Of a DNA stretch of 64,000 nucleotides, positions 26,440-36,250 are shown one piece after another. Location of the stretch: positions 237,643-301,642 of the forward strand of contig NZ_ANBM01000004.1 in NCBI RefSeq assembly GCF_002100115.1, given 5' to 3'. Numbering within the stretch: the stretch's first letter is position 1; every line of letters begins with the position of its first letter. The notes beneath the pieces were generated by a model. It searched no databases and was not told the DNA's origin. It saw only the letters and a list, made by a program, of their open reading frames with translations. The position numbers and the translations under genes were made by a program. The stretch is from Anaerovibrio sp. JC8. Its GTDB lineage: Bacteria > Bacillota > Negativicutes > Selenomonadales > Selenomonadaceae.

Positions 26440-27439
26440 GACAATGTCCTTTCATGGCACGCAACAGGCCAAATTCCATCATTGGCATAGCAGATGCAAA
26501 TTTCATTGCCTTGTCTTTGTCACCCATAGCTAGACAGGTAAATGCTATATTTTTCAACACGAACGGATCATGAGCATCAATTTCCAATGCCTTTTTCAAC
26601 AAGGCAAAGGCCCCTTCATAGTCCCCATTCATGTATAGTCCACCGGCAAAATTATTTAGGCTTCGGATTTTCTCTCTAAGAGAAATATCACTCCCCATAA
26701 CCTTGGCAATAATGTCCGCAGAAGATTCTAAAGCGTTTATTTCACTATTTCCATTAGCAGGCTGTACCACCTGTTTAGCTGTAGAAATTTGTTCCGCCTG
26801 ATTACTTTCAGTCTTGTTCCCTTTGCTCTTATTCAGCAAAGATTTCAACCTATCGACAGCCGCCTTGGCCTTGGATTGACTTTCATCAGATGACGCCTCA
26901 GTTTTAGAATTTACTTTCCTTTTTAAGGATGGTGCCGGCAATGAAGCCACATAATTAGCATTGTAATACTCTAGAAGTGAAGCATGTTGCTCCATCATAT
27001 CCAACATATTATCATGACAGTATTTCAGCATTTCCAACAGTGTCTTCTTATCCTGTTCCTTCATTGAATTTTGCTGATTATCAACCACAAAGCTTAATAC
27101 TGCAAAACCTTCTTGTGGCTTATCCCCAACAAAACATAATCTGGCCAATAAAATTCGTGCCCCCACATTCTGTGGGTCGTAGGCCAACGTATTATTAACC
27201 CAATTTGCCGCCCTTTCATGGTCACCAGTCATAAAATAACAGGTTGCTCCCATAAACATTACTTCTGGGTCCATTTTTTTATGCTCAGCAATCCGGGCCA
27301 TGGTATCCATAGCCTCCACATATTTCCCTGCTTCGAACTGACCCTTCATTGTCTTTTTTAAATCAATTAATTCATTCAATGCGTCATTTTCCAGTTTCTT
27401 CTTTTTCCTATTGTTAATTTTATTTTTAAAACTGCCCAT
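26432..27439 (-). CDS. TPR-repeat protein of unknown function
   Basis: 335 residues with no enzymatic domain seen. TPR-like helix pairs lie at about residues 30-130 (GQFEAGKYVEAMDTMARI, CYFMTGDHERAANWVN) and 265-320 (GLYMNGDYEGAFALLKKALE). They are separated by a low-complexity Lys/Ser/Glu linker at about 170-235. The N-terminus is strongly basic. It is likely a scaffold or adaptor for the neighbouring glycosyltransferases, most of which carry TPR units themselves; this is inference. GGGAGG lies upstream of the ATG at 27439, and its end overlaps the CgeB-like gene. Confidence 0.75.
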   Translation of the reverse strand: MGSFKNKINNRKKKKLENDALNELIDLKKTMKGQFEAGKYVEAMDTMARIAEHKKMDPEVMFMGATCYFMTGDHERAANWVNNTLAYDPQNVGARILLARLCFVGDKPQEGFAVLSFVVDNQQNSMKEQDKKTLLEMLKYCHDNMLDMMEQHASLLEYYNANYVASLPAPSLKRKVNSKTEASSDESQSKAKAAVDRLKSLLNKSKGNKTESNQAEQISTAKQVVQPANGNSEINALESSADIIAKVMGSDISLREKIRSLNNFAGGLYMNGDYEGAFALLKKALEIDAHDPFVLKNIAFTCLAMGDKDKAMKFASAMPMMEFGLLRAMKGHCHG

Positions 27440-27481
27440 AAAAACATCCTCCCTTTACAAATATCTTTAAATATAATAAAT

Positions 27482-30400
27482 TCAACTATTTTTTATTTTT
27501 TCCTGCAAAATAGCAATATACGCTTTTTCTAATTCCTCCATGTATTTGTTTCCGTTCATTATCGGCGAAGTTGACATCATTTTCCGCAAATTTTTGTGGA
27601 GCATATCCAAAAGCTCGGAATCATGAGCCAGGCTAACAGCCCGGTCAATATAATCATTGATATCAGATACAGCCAGCTCCCCCAAACCTGTGTTGCTTAA
27701 AATACTAAGGCCGAATCTTGAACCACGGCGTTTTCCATATAAACTCACCACCGGCACCCCCATGTATAGAGCATCACAGGTTGTACCACCACCTGGATAC
27801 GGATAAGTATCTAATGCAATATCCACATCAAGATAACGGTTCATATATGTATTGGTGGCCCCCTCCAATTCTATCCTAGCAACATCAAGCCCCAATGCTT
27901 TCAGGCGATCTATCGCCATTGCCTGAGCCGACCCGCTGACCATCACCTGTGATTTGAGCAACAGCTTTGAATTTGGCACCTTAAACATAATATCCTTCCA
28001 TGCCAGCAGCATTTTGTCTGTAATCTTATGATAGTGATTAAACACTCCAAAGGTCACATAGCCTTTTTCCCGGCATGGTGCCCCTTTTGCTACTGGCACA
28101 TCATTGCGGCCTGTATAGCAAAACTGGCTGGTAAGATATAGTGGCTGTTCTGTTATATTATTTACGTCCGGGTCGATATATCTATCTGAAATCAGATAAT
28201 CTGTGCATCTCAGCCCCGTACTTTCCATCCAGCCCAGCCCAGAAATCTGCACCCTGGCAACCCTATCATAGAATATCGGCAAGCCACTATTAGCACTATG
28301 TCCAGCCAAATCCACCAAGATATCTATCTTCTCCTTTTTGAGCCGCGAGGATAATTCCTTGATTGACTGGTCTGAAGCATCTATCCAATTATCCACTAAC
28401 CCCTTTAAATGATCTGTAAACCCGTCAGGCTTTTCCGTAAGGCTTATACAGGTAACCTTAAACTTTTCCCGATCGTATCCATGAAGCATGGTGTAGTAAA
28501 AAGAGAACATCACATGCTGCCGAAAGTCAGGAGAAATATAGGCAAGATGTATCTTCGCTGTTTTCGATGCATCATATAGACTCTTCATTACTACCTTTTT
28601 CTCAAGAGGATGGCTTTTTCCCATCACCCCATCAATGTCTTTTAACCTTCGCCGTACTTCCTCACAATTCTCCGTATGACATAACAAAGTCAGCAATGCC
28701 GAACCCATTTCTCTAATTTTCTCATAATTATCTGTCGATAGCTCTGCTGCCCTATAGTAAGCTGCCACCGCCTCATCTATAAAACCGAGTTTATAGCCAC
28801 GGGAAGCACAATTAATCCAAAGCCTTCTTTGAAACTCCTTGGTCCCCTTGTCCTTTTCAGCCGCCAATATATCCAGTGCATCCTTGCTGGCCTGCCATGA
28901 AGCTTTATAATCCAATTTCTCCTGCAAAATATCACTAAGCAGGCTTGTTTCCTCCAATAAGTATTTCCCATTTCTATTGTTAGCAAGAGCCAGCCGGCAC
29001 CACCCCTCCGCTCGCTCATAATCCCCTGCCGTATAAAAATCAAAGCAGTAATTAAATGCTTCTTGTTCAGGTGGGCAATCCATTTTGGGCAAAGCATTGA
29101 CATATTTCAGCCAAACAGCTTTGTAGGCCGCCTCCAGTTCCTGCATATATAGTTTTCTGTCCATTAATGGAGATTTTTCCATCATGTTACGTAAGCCAAT
29201 ATGAAGATTATTGATTATTTCCTGATCATTGGCCAAGCCCACAGCTAAATCATAATACGCCTGTTTACTATCCACAATAAATTCCGGCAAACCAATATTA
29301 TTAAGCAGACTATAGCCAAAGCGTTCCCCGTGATTTTCCCCCTTTAGGGTAATAACTGGTATGCCCATGTACAAAGCATCACAGGTAGTACCACCCCCAG
29401 GATACGGGAAGGTATCCAGGGCAATATCCATATCCAGGTAGTCTTTTAAATAATCTTGTGAGAACCCCCGTAACTCAATGCGTTTTTTCCACTCACCTGA
29501 ATTAATATCTATTCCGAAATTATTCAAGCGTTCACAAAACAGCTTATGTCCATATTCATCATCGAACACTTCACTTTTTAGGAGAATATGTGAATCTGGT
29601 ACAGCCTTTATGATATCTGTCCAAAGCTTAAGCACCTCGTCATTCACCTTGCGTAAATGGTTAAAGCTACCAAATGTAATATAATTATTTTTTTTGCAAG
29701 GAGCATCTCCCACATCAACTATCTCACCAATAGCCGAGTAACAAAAATGTGAATGATCCAGTTCAATAATATCCTCAGAAAAATATTCCCGTTCCGAAGC
29801 CAAATATTTATCTGATAGAAAATAGTCCACTGTATCAAGCCCAGTAGTTGCAAAATACCCAATACCGCTTATCTGCACCGGAGCTGGTTTATACGCCAAT
29901 ATTGGTAAAGGATTTCCTTTGGTATGTCCCGCCAAATCCACCAAAATGTCCACCTTGTCCTGATAAATCAGTTCTGCGGCCGCCTGAGGAGCCATTCCAC
30001 CGATGTTCCGCCAATTATCAGTCATAGTCTTTATTTCTTCACTATATTGGTCCTCATTAAGGTTATTGTAATAGCAATATACTTCAAAATGTTCCTTATC
30101 GTAGTTAGAAAACATCGCCCAACAAAATCTCAGTACCACATGATACCTTAAATCAGGCGAAATATATCCCACACGTATTTTGCCAACAGGTTTATTGCAT
30201 ATTGACTCCAATCTATACTTGTCTTTATGTTCATACCGCGGAACATCTTTAAATAACTCACTATATCCTAAATGTGCCTGAAAAACTTCGTTTGGGGAGG
30301 TATGCAAAAAATGATAGGTAAATACATAATTACTGTACTCCAAAGCCTTCAGTTCCCGACTATCCGCCGCATGCACAGCTTCTCGATAATACTTTAAGGA

Positions 30401-30688
30401 ATCATTATGTTCACCATAATTGCTAAGTAATTTCGCCAAAAGATTATAGATTTTTTCCATAATAACAATTGGCGTAGTATCTTTATGACTAATGGCAAAA
30501 GCTAAAGCCTCCCGCCCCATTTTCAAAGCCCCAGCATTATCTTTCTGGAGAAGCAACACCCTTGCCCTGAGAAAAGTACTATACGCCGTAGGAGGGTATT
30601 TTTCCAGTTCTTTTACTTGTTTTTTTACTGCTGTAACATCGTTGGTCTCTATAGCTATTGCCAAAAGAATTTCCAAGGAATTGGTCAA
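27482..30688 (-). CDS. Tandem GT41 (OGT/SPINDLY-like) O-glycosyltransferase, 5' end frameshifted
   Basis: 1,068 codons holding two complete copies of the O-GlcNAc-transferase catalytic region (about residues 175-545 and 705-1055), each behind TPR-like helices. Each half keeps the GT41 landmarks: GYISPDLRYH / AYISPDFRQH with the histidine, DILVDLAGH, QISG(I/L)G, TFGSFNHLRK / TFGVFNHYHK with the UDP-contacting lysine, and PYPGGGTTCDALYMG. Such enzymes O-glycosylate Ser/Thr of proteins, so flagellin is the obvious candidate. The TTG start at 30688 has no ribosome site. The true N-terminus is almost certainly the 30720-30821 fragment, split off by a one-base surplus in an A7 tract; read without it, the protein gains about 44 residues and starts at ATG 30821. 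Confidence 0.88.
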   Translation of the reverse strand: MTNSLEILLAIAIETNDVTAVKKQVKELEKYPPTAYSTFLRARVLLLQKDNAGALKMGREALAFAISHKDTTPIVIMEKIYNLLAKLLSNYGEHNDSLKYYREAVHAADSRELKALEYSNYVFTYHFLHTSPNEVFQAHLGYSELFKDVPRYEHKDKYRLESICNKPVGKIRVGYISPDLRYHVVLRFCWAMFSNYDKEHFEVYCYYNNLNEDQYSEEIKTMTDNWRNIGGMAPQAAAELIYQDKVDILVDLAGHTKGNPLPILAYKPAPVQISGIGYFATTGLDTVDYFLSDKYLASEREYFSEDIIELDHSHFCYSAIGEIVDVGDAPCKKNNYITFGSFNHLRKVNDEVLKLWTDIIKAVPDSHILLKSEVFDDEYGHKLFCERLNNFGIDINSGEWKKRIELRGFSQDYLKDYLDMDIALDTFPYPGGGTTCDALYMGIPVITLKGENHGERFGYSLLNNIGLPEFIVDSKQAYYDLAVGLANDQEIINNLHIGLRNMMEKSPLMDRKLYMQELEAAYKAVWLKYVNALPKMDCPPEQEAFNYCFDFYTAGDYERAEGWCRLALANNRNGKYLLEETSLLSDILQEKLDYKASWQASKDALDILAAEKDKGTKEFQRRLWINCASRGYKLGFIDEAVAAYYRAAELSTDNYEKIREMGSALLTLLCHTENCEEVRRRLKDIDGVMGKSHPLEKKVVMKSLYDASKTAKIHLAYISPDFRQHVMFSFYYTMLHGYDREKFKVTCISLTEKPDGFTDHLKGLVDNWIDASDQSIKELSSRLKKEKIDILVDLAGHSANSGLPIFYDRVARVQISGLGWMESTGLRCTDYLISDRYIDPDVNNITEQPLYLTSQFCYTGRNDVPVAKGAPCREKGYVTFGVFNHYHKITDKMLLAWKDIMFKVPNSKLLLKSQVMVSGSAQAMAIDRLKALGLDVARIELEGATNTYMNRYLDVDIALDTYPYPGGGTTCDALYMGVPVVSLYGKRRGSRFGLSILSNTGLGELAVSDINDYIDRAVSLAHDSELLDMLHKNLRKMMSTSPIMNGNKYMEELEKAYIAILQEKIKNS

Positions 30689-30719
30689 AGGCTGCTGCCA
30701 CTTATTCTTTTTTGCTTCC

Positions 30720-30821
30720 TTAGCAAGTTTTTTTGGCTAATTTAGTTGCCTCTTCGTATTTCCTTGCATCCAAGAGGTCATATACATGTTCCCATAAATC
30801 CTGCCACTGCTTTATAGTCAT
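30720..30821 (-). pseudogene. Out-of-frame N-terminus of the tandem GT41 gene
   Basis: ATG at 30821 opens 33 codons (starting MTIKQWQDLWEHV) and stops at TAA 30720-30722, just after an A7 run at 30728-30734. With six A's instead of seven, the reading continues as AKKLAKEAKKNKWQQPLTNS straight into the 27482-30688 frame, giving a smooth TPR-like N-terminus. So this is the 5' part of that gene, broken by one base: a phase-variable tract, a real mutation, slippage-dependent expression or a sequencing error. The ATG lies 3 bases after the stop of the preceding gene. Confidence 0.8.
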
Positions 30822-30824
30822 ACC

Positions 30825-33263
30825 CTACACCAACCCTACAATCAATTCCATTGCTTCCTTGTAAGTAACAAAATTTGCCGCCTGACGCAAATACTCATTA
30901 TTACTGAATTTGTTCACATATTCGTTATACAATGCCATCAGTGCTTTCTTATAATCAGCATGGTTCTTTATAAACACCCCTTGTTCATAATAATTGGTAA
31001 TGAGCTTCATCCACTCAAGTCGGCTCAACAATATCACTTCCTCCTGCTGCCCCTCCTGATTATCATGGCGACGATAATAACTAAGTGGTTTTTTAAACAC
31101 CACAGCATGCCCCTTTTCTAATAGCTCACACCACATGGCCACATCCGAAATAGTCTTATAACCTTTCGCCTCAGCCTGCCAATAATGATGCGTTAAGTCA
31201 TTACGTCGAAAGAGCACAGCAGAAGGCTCACCCAAAAGATTTTTACAATTCAAAAGCATTTGCCGAGCCATATCCTCACCGTAAAAATATCCATATTCAT
31301 CATTTGCTGGGATGGGTAACTTTATTGCCGTACTAGAATCAATAAGCTCGTCGTTTGCATCGATAATCCCCCGAACAGAACTCACCACGGTAATATTAGG
31401 ATTATCCCTGAGCACTGGCACCATCTTTGACAATTTATTCTCTGCTAATAAATCATCATCCATACACCACTGGAGATACTTTCCTGTTGCCAAATGCTCA
31501 AAAGTCATGAAATTCTCTGCTTTTGTTTTTGCCTCCTTGTTGCGGAAAAAATGAACATTTACCACTCCAGAATATTTATCCATAAGTACTTCTGTATCAT
31601 CATTGGTACTATTATCGTTAACTAAAATCTCCACATTTGGATAGCTTTGATTAATGGCACTCATCAAAGTCCGCTCAAACAGCTCCGGCCGGTTATAGGT
31701 AGGTATCATAATACTCACCAGTGGCATACTATCTTCCGGGAAAGAAATATCATCCAACTCTATTCTTATACGATATTCTTTTAGTCGCTTTAAAACAGTC
31801 CCTTCATCCGCACTCTTATCCAAAAGCTTTTCCCTATACTGATTGCCTATCAACGTATCAATATAGCCGTCCACAGGAAACTCATCCATATTATAGGCAC
31901 TAAGCACCCCCAGTTGACTTAGTTCCTTATATCTCTGCCCCAGTTTTACGGCACCGCTGTCAAAGCGGCCACCTGCCATATAAACAAAGCCCTCATTATA
32001 ATCCTTAACCGACTTTCCGTAATAGGCCATAACTCCTGTGCTGACGCATCCCTTTAAAGTACGCACAAGGAAGTTCCCATCCTTTTCCCTGTCAAAAAAG
32101 GAATTAAGAAGCTGAATTAGCTCAATATCATCACTGCCTAACAGTAAAAGACACAACCCTTTTAAGGCATCAGTCTGATATTTATGATTTTTTAATGCCA
32201 AAATATAATTATCGGCAGCCTGTTGCTTATCCCCCTTCATTGCATAGATTTTCCCCAAACGCTCGTAAGCATAGGGAAGAAATCCACGGGATGTGTCCGA
32301 AACGCCAATACCACAACGCAGTTTTTCCTCCACGGCTTCACGAAGTTTCAAACCTTTAAGCGTTGCCTTTTCTGCCCCAAGATAATCTTCCTGTTCTTCT
32401 AAAGCCATAGCCCGGACGAAATGGAAAAACGGTTCCTCCGGGAAAGCCGCCTCCGCCTCATCCAATGCTGAAAACACTTCTGATAAAGGTTTTTTAGCAT
32501 TATACATGGACATAGTCATTACTTCGTAGAAGTGACCTTCTGCCCCTATCATCCGATATCCAGTAGATATACATTTTTTTGCATACAAAAGCACCTTATC
32601 ATGGTCACCCAAAGTGTTATAGGCATCCATAAGATAAGGATATAAACGGCGGCGCTCCTTTTCCGTAGTAGCTTTATCTAATTCCGAAAGCAAAATTGGT
32701 AGATTTCGTTCAGTTTTTAATTTTACAATGCTGCTGGAATAGCCAGTATGGATAAATTCCAATTTTTCGGCAAAAACCATCTTTTTATTTCCCTGTCTAT
32801 TCTCCACCTGCTCATGAATAGCGCCCTTATATCTAATATAGGGGCTACAACGGAAAATTCTAGGAAGTAACGCCGTATTGAATACACGATAGTCGTTGTC
32901 TGCATCTACATCCAACATCCGACACAGAAGGCAGCCCACTGTTTTGTCCCGATGGAACCGTTCCAGTTCTTCCCGCATCAGCTTTTGTGCTTCAGGTGTA
33001 AAACTTTCATCCGCATCCAAAAACAAAATCCAATCTCCAGTAGCCTGCTCAAGTGCATAATTTTTAGCTGCTGCAAAATCATTTATCCATTTAAAATGAT
33101 ATACATTTACACCAGCCGACTGGGCTATAGCCACTGTATTATCTGTCGATCCAGTATCCACAACAATAATCTCATCGGCTATTGCTTGCATACATTCAAG
33201 CCAGCGAGGCATATTTTTTTCTTCGTTTTTGGTAATAGTACATGCTGATATTTTAATTCCCAT
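30825..33263 (-). CDS. Dual GT2 glycosyltransferase with central TPR region
   Basis: 812 residues. Residues 1-230 are a GT2 domain of the SunS-like type: ISACTITKNEEKN, VVDTGSTDNT, FLDADESF. A TPR-like region follows at about 210-380. Residues about 505-740 are a second, different GT2 domain: VSIMIPTYNRPELF, NDNSTNDDT, CMDDD and a late SYYRRHDN segment. Two GT-A sites in one chain suggest sequential addition of two sugars. ATG 33263 has GGGAGG upstream and overlaps the previous gene's end by 11 bases. The first domain is closely similar to both GT2 domains of the upstream gene, so these arose by domain duplication. Confidence 0.85.
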   Translation of the reverse strand: MGIKISACTITKNEEKNMPRWLECMQAIADEIIVVDTGSTDNTVAIAQSAGVNVYHFKWINDFAAAKNYALEQATGDWILFLDADESFTPEAQKLMREELERFHRDKTVGCLLCRMLDVDADNDYRVFNTALLPRIFRCSPYIRYKGAIHEQVENRQGNKKMVFAEKLEFIHTGYSSSIVKLKTERNLPILLSELDKATTEKERRRLYPYLMDAYNTLGDHDKVLLYAKKCISTGYRMIGAEGHFYEVMTMSMYNAKKPLSEVFSALDEAEAAFPEEPFFHFVRAMALEEQEDYLGAEKATLKGLKLREAVEEKLRCGIGVSDTSRGFLPYAYERLGKIYAMKGDKQQAADNYILALKNHKYQTDALKGLCLLLLGSDDIELIQLLNSFFDREKDGNFLVRTLKGCVSTGVMAYYGKSVKDYNEGFVYMAGGRFDSGAVKLGQRYKELSQLGVLSAYNMDEFPVDGYIDTLIGNQYREKLLDKSADEGTVLKRLKEYRIRIELDDISFPEDSMPLVSIMIPTYNRPELFERTLMSAINQSYPNVEILVNDNSTNDDTEVLMDKYSGVVNVHFFRNKEAKTKAENFMTFEHLATGKYLQWCMDDDLLAENKLSKMVPVLRDNPNITVVSSVRGIIDANDELIDSSTAIKLPIPANDEYGYFYGEDMARQMLLNCKNLLGEPSAVLFRRNDLTHHYWQAEAKGYKTISDVAMWCELLEKGHAVVFKKPLSYYRRHDNQEGQQEEVILLSRLEWMKLITNYYEQGVFIKNHADYKKALMALYNEYVNKFSNNEYLRQAANFVTYKEAMELIVGLV

Positions 33264-36099
33264 TTTCCATCGCCTCCCGGCACCAGGTTACATATGTATC
33301 CGTTTTACAGCTTGTTTCACCCTTTGCCAGAACCTCTAAAGCAACTTCATATTGACCCAGTTCATATAAACATATACCCACTTGCTGCCAAAAAGTTCCA
33401 TCTACATTAGCAGAGTCCGCTGGTATCCTTTGATACAACTCCAAGGCCTTTTCTGTTTGATAATTCTTAAGGAACATTTCTGCAACTTTTAAAAGCTGCT
33501 GTTCTGCTTCTTGCTGAGTAGTTGAAAAACTCTCCAGCAATCCTAAATACCTTTCCAAAACCTCCGTACTTGCAAAATTCATCACTTCATCAAGTAAAGA
33601 GATATATTCATCGAAACAATTATCTATGGACACAGTGCCAGGCTTATCATGAAAATAACGTATTAAACATTGCAGTTTATCTGGCAACAGTTTGACATAT
33701 TCCTCATTATATTTTTCTAACAGACACACATAAAGGAATGGTAATATTTCAGCAATCTCCTTCATGGATTTATTATAAATAGTTTCATAGGATTTTTCTT
33801 TTATCAGGCTACTATATTTTACCTTGGTAAAATGTCCCGCCAGTTCTGGGAAACCGTTTACAGCAAAAATTCCAGCCAATAATTCCTGGCTGTTCTCCAA
33901 CTCTCCATAAATATCATCTATTTTTGCCAAAAAGTCTTTATCCAGACGTCCTTGGTAAATAGCTGCCCAGCCACAGAGTGCCTTTTCAGTCCACGGATTA
34001 ATATCTAAAGCCTTTTGATATTTTTCTTCCGCTTGCTGACTAAATCCGGACCTGTATAAGCACGCCCCCCAATCAGAGAAGAGCTGATGCATAATTGATA
34101 CCATATTACTGGCTTCCTTATGGACACTTTCTTTATTGTATTCAGACATTTTATCCACAGCCTGCTCAAATAATTTTATAGCCTGATGATAGTTCTTGGT
34201 CTCACAAAGTATCATTGCCTTTCGGCCATAAAAATCTGGCAATTCCGGAAACAAATTAATACCATTATCCACTATGGACATCTTGTCATCTGCTGCATAT
34301 TCCAATTTTTCCATGGCATTCAATGCCAGCCAATACATATCCCCTTGATGACCGATGGGCTGATATTCCGACTGGGTTGCCTGCAGGGCATTCTCCAATG
34401 CCTGATTGTAGTCACCTAGGGCATAATAGCTCTCTGCAAGATATCTATATAATTTTTTTATATTTTGCCCATCTTCAATATCCCTCAGTAAAAGTCGTAG
34501 ATTTCTTTTTGCCTTTTCTTCATGAATGCCGGAAGAGTAGCCAGTGTGCTCCATAAACAGGCGTTTATCTCCATAAGTAGTTTTCAGCCGTTCAGCCCCT
34601 ATATCATTTATGGCAATCGTTTCATGTATTCTTCCTTCATAACGAAGGCCATCTTCCCGACGGAAAATTCTAGGCACACTAAAAACATTTATAATACTGT
34701 TGTTATCGTCCGTATCCACATTGGCCATTGGCACCATAATAATCTGAGTATCAGTATTACTCAGTCCACCCAAATAAGCTCTAATTTTTTCCGGAGAGAG
34801 AAACAGCTCATCAGCATCAGTGAATACGATCCAATCCCCTGTGGCCTCAGCAATACATTGATTTTTGGCAAAAGAAAAATCATCCTGCCATATTGACTCA
34901 ATCAGCATAATATCAATATCAGGATTTTCTTCGCTGAACTGACCAATAATGGCCTTTGTTCTGTCCGCCGAGCCGGTATCATTTATTATGATTTCATCCG
35001 CAAAAGTTTTGACATTGTCCAGCCAGCTATATATATTTTTTTCTTCATTTTTTGTAATTGCACAGGCCGATATTTTGATTCTCATCTTATTTCCCGCCAG
35101 CTTGGTTATTTCCTGTTGCCGTTTTTCCATCAAAGGAACCATTTCAGAAGTTAAAAGGCATGGTTCCAAACCGTTATAATCTTTAAATAATGAAATGGCC
35201 AAATCTATTTCCTTTTTGGCTTCCTTATATCGCCCATGCTGACACAAACACTCACTATATTCGGCATGAAAGTCCGGTAACTCCGGAAAATCCTTTACCG
35301 CTTTTTCAGCCAGCTGCAGCCTTTTTTCCATGCCTTCCTTAGAGTTATCCTTGGCATAATGTGCCATCAATCCACGATAGCTACGACTGGCATAAGTAAT
35401 CGGCTGTCGGCCTCTTTCCACATCCAACCGGGCATAATACAAAGCCTTTTCCATGTTTCCCAAAATCGTATAAGATTCGTATAAGCTGGTATAATATCGA
35501 TCCTCTGGTTCTCCAGCAGCAATGGCAGCCTCCATCAGCCGTATATTGCGCTGATTCTTCTCCTGAGAAATGCTGGCCGTATAGCCAGTATGATCAATAG
35601 ACAAAAGCTCCGGTGCAACCCGCTGCATCCCGTAAAAATTATCATTACCAATGTACAACATTTCGTGAATTCTGCCCTTATAATTTAACTCCTTCACATT
35701 CCGTACAATCCGCAATTGGTAAAATTCGTCCAGCTCTTCACCAGTATCCTTATCATAATTCACCATGTTGATTAGTAGTCCCTTGGCCTCTGGTGAACAT
35801 GACTTCAGCACTGTCTTGATATTTTTCCTGGTGGCTTCCGAAAAACTCTCATCTGCATCCAGAATAATAATCCAATCACCAGTAGCCTTTGAGAGAGCTA
35901 AATTTCTCGGTGCAGAAAAATCATCAGCCCACTCCTGAAAGAATACCTTTCCGCCGTAGGATTTAAAAATATTTACTGTTTCATCCGTGGAACCTGTATC
36001 AACCAAAATCAGCTCATCCGCCGCATCCTTGATGGACTCCAGTGAACGAGCTATATTATGCGCTTCATTTTTGGCAATATATACCGCAGAAATCTTCAT
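33253..36099 (-). CDS. Dual GT2 glycosyltransferase with TPR repeats
   Basis: 948 residues. GT2 domain 1 is at about 1-215 (ISAVYIAKNEAHN, VDTGSTDET, LDADESF), followed by TPR helices. GT2 domain 2 is at about 340-560 (ISACAITKNEEKN, NDTGSADRT, FTDADELF), followed by a long TPR array to the C-terminus. The organisation resembles bacterial protein or peptide O/S-glycosyltransferases with TPR substrate-binding regions. I chose ATG 36099 because GGAG lies 9 bases upstream; the longer TTG start at 36114 lacks a site. It is the first gene after the flagellin cluster, with its own possible -10 box, so the glycosylation operon probably begins here. Confidence 0.85.
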   Translation of the reverse strand: MKISAVYIAKNEAHNIARSLESIKDAADELILVDTGSTDETVNIFKSYGGKVFFQEWADDFSAPRNLALSKATGDWIIILDADESFSEATRKNIKTVLKSCSPEAKGLLINMVNYDKDTGEELDEFYQLRIVRNVKELNYKGRIHEMLYIGNDNFYGMQRVAPELLSIDHTGYTASISQEKNQRNIRLMEAAIAAGEPEDRYYTSLYESYTILGNMEKALYYARLDVERGRQPITYASRSYRGLMAHYAKDNSKEGMEKRLQLAEKAVKDFPELPDFHAEYSECLCQHGRYKEAKKEIDLAISLFKDYNGLEPCLLTSEMVPLMEKRQQEITKLAGNKMRIKISACAITKNEEKNIYSWLDNVKTFADEIIINDTGSADRTKAIIGQFSEENPDIDIMLIESIWQDDFSFAKNQCIAEATGDWIVFTDADELFLSPEKIRAYLGGLSNTDTQIIMVPMANVDTDDNNSIINVFSVPRIFRREDGLRYEGRIHETIAINDIGAERLKTTYGDKRLFMEHTGYSSGIHEEKAKRNLRLLLRDIEDGQNIKKLYRYLAESYYALGDYNQALENALQATQSEYQPIGHQGDMYWLALNAMEKLEYAADDKMSIVDNGINLFPELPDFYGRKAMILCETKNYHQAIKLFEQAVDKMSEYNKESVHKEASNMVSIMHQLFSDWGACLYRSGFSQQAEEKYQKALDINPWTEKALCGWAAIYQGRLDKDFLAKIDDIYGELENSQELLAGIFAVNGFPELAGHFTKVKYSSLIKEKSYETIYNKSMKEIAEILPFLYVCLLEKYNEEYVKLLPDKLQCLIRYFHDKPGTVSIDNCFDEYISLLDEVMNFASTEVLERYLGLLESFSTTQQEAEQQLLKVAEMFLKNYQTEKALELYQRIPADSANVDGTFWQQVGICLYELGQYEVALEVLAKGETSCKTDTYVTWCREAMENGN

Positions 36100-36132
36100 A
36101 TCATCAGGCTCCAATCTTATTTTCTACTTTAT

Positions 36133-36138
36133 ATTATA
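36133..36138 (-). promoter_or_regulatory. Possible -10 box for the glycosylation operon
   Basis: Perfect TATAAT on the minus strand, 33 bases before the ATG at 36099 and just downstream of the flagellin terminator. No convincing -35 box is 16-18 bases upstream, so an activator or extended contact may be needed. Confidence 0.4.
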
Positions 36139-36181
36139 CTGCATGAATAATGATTTTTCCTTTTCTGCACCGTGAAAATAT

Positions 36182-36210
36182 AAAAAAAGGACCGCCCCGC
36201 AGGACGGTCC
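36182..36210 (-). terminator. Flagellin gene terminator
   Basis: A GC-rich inverted repeat (36189-36210, GGACCGTCC with GGGCGGTCC) is followed on the minus strand by seven T's. It closes the flagellin gene ending at 36251. Confidence 0.85.
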
Positions 36211-36250
36211 AAATTTTATGGTTGTGTTAGTTTGTAATCTAGCTATCCAA

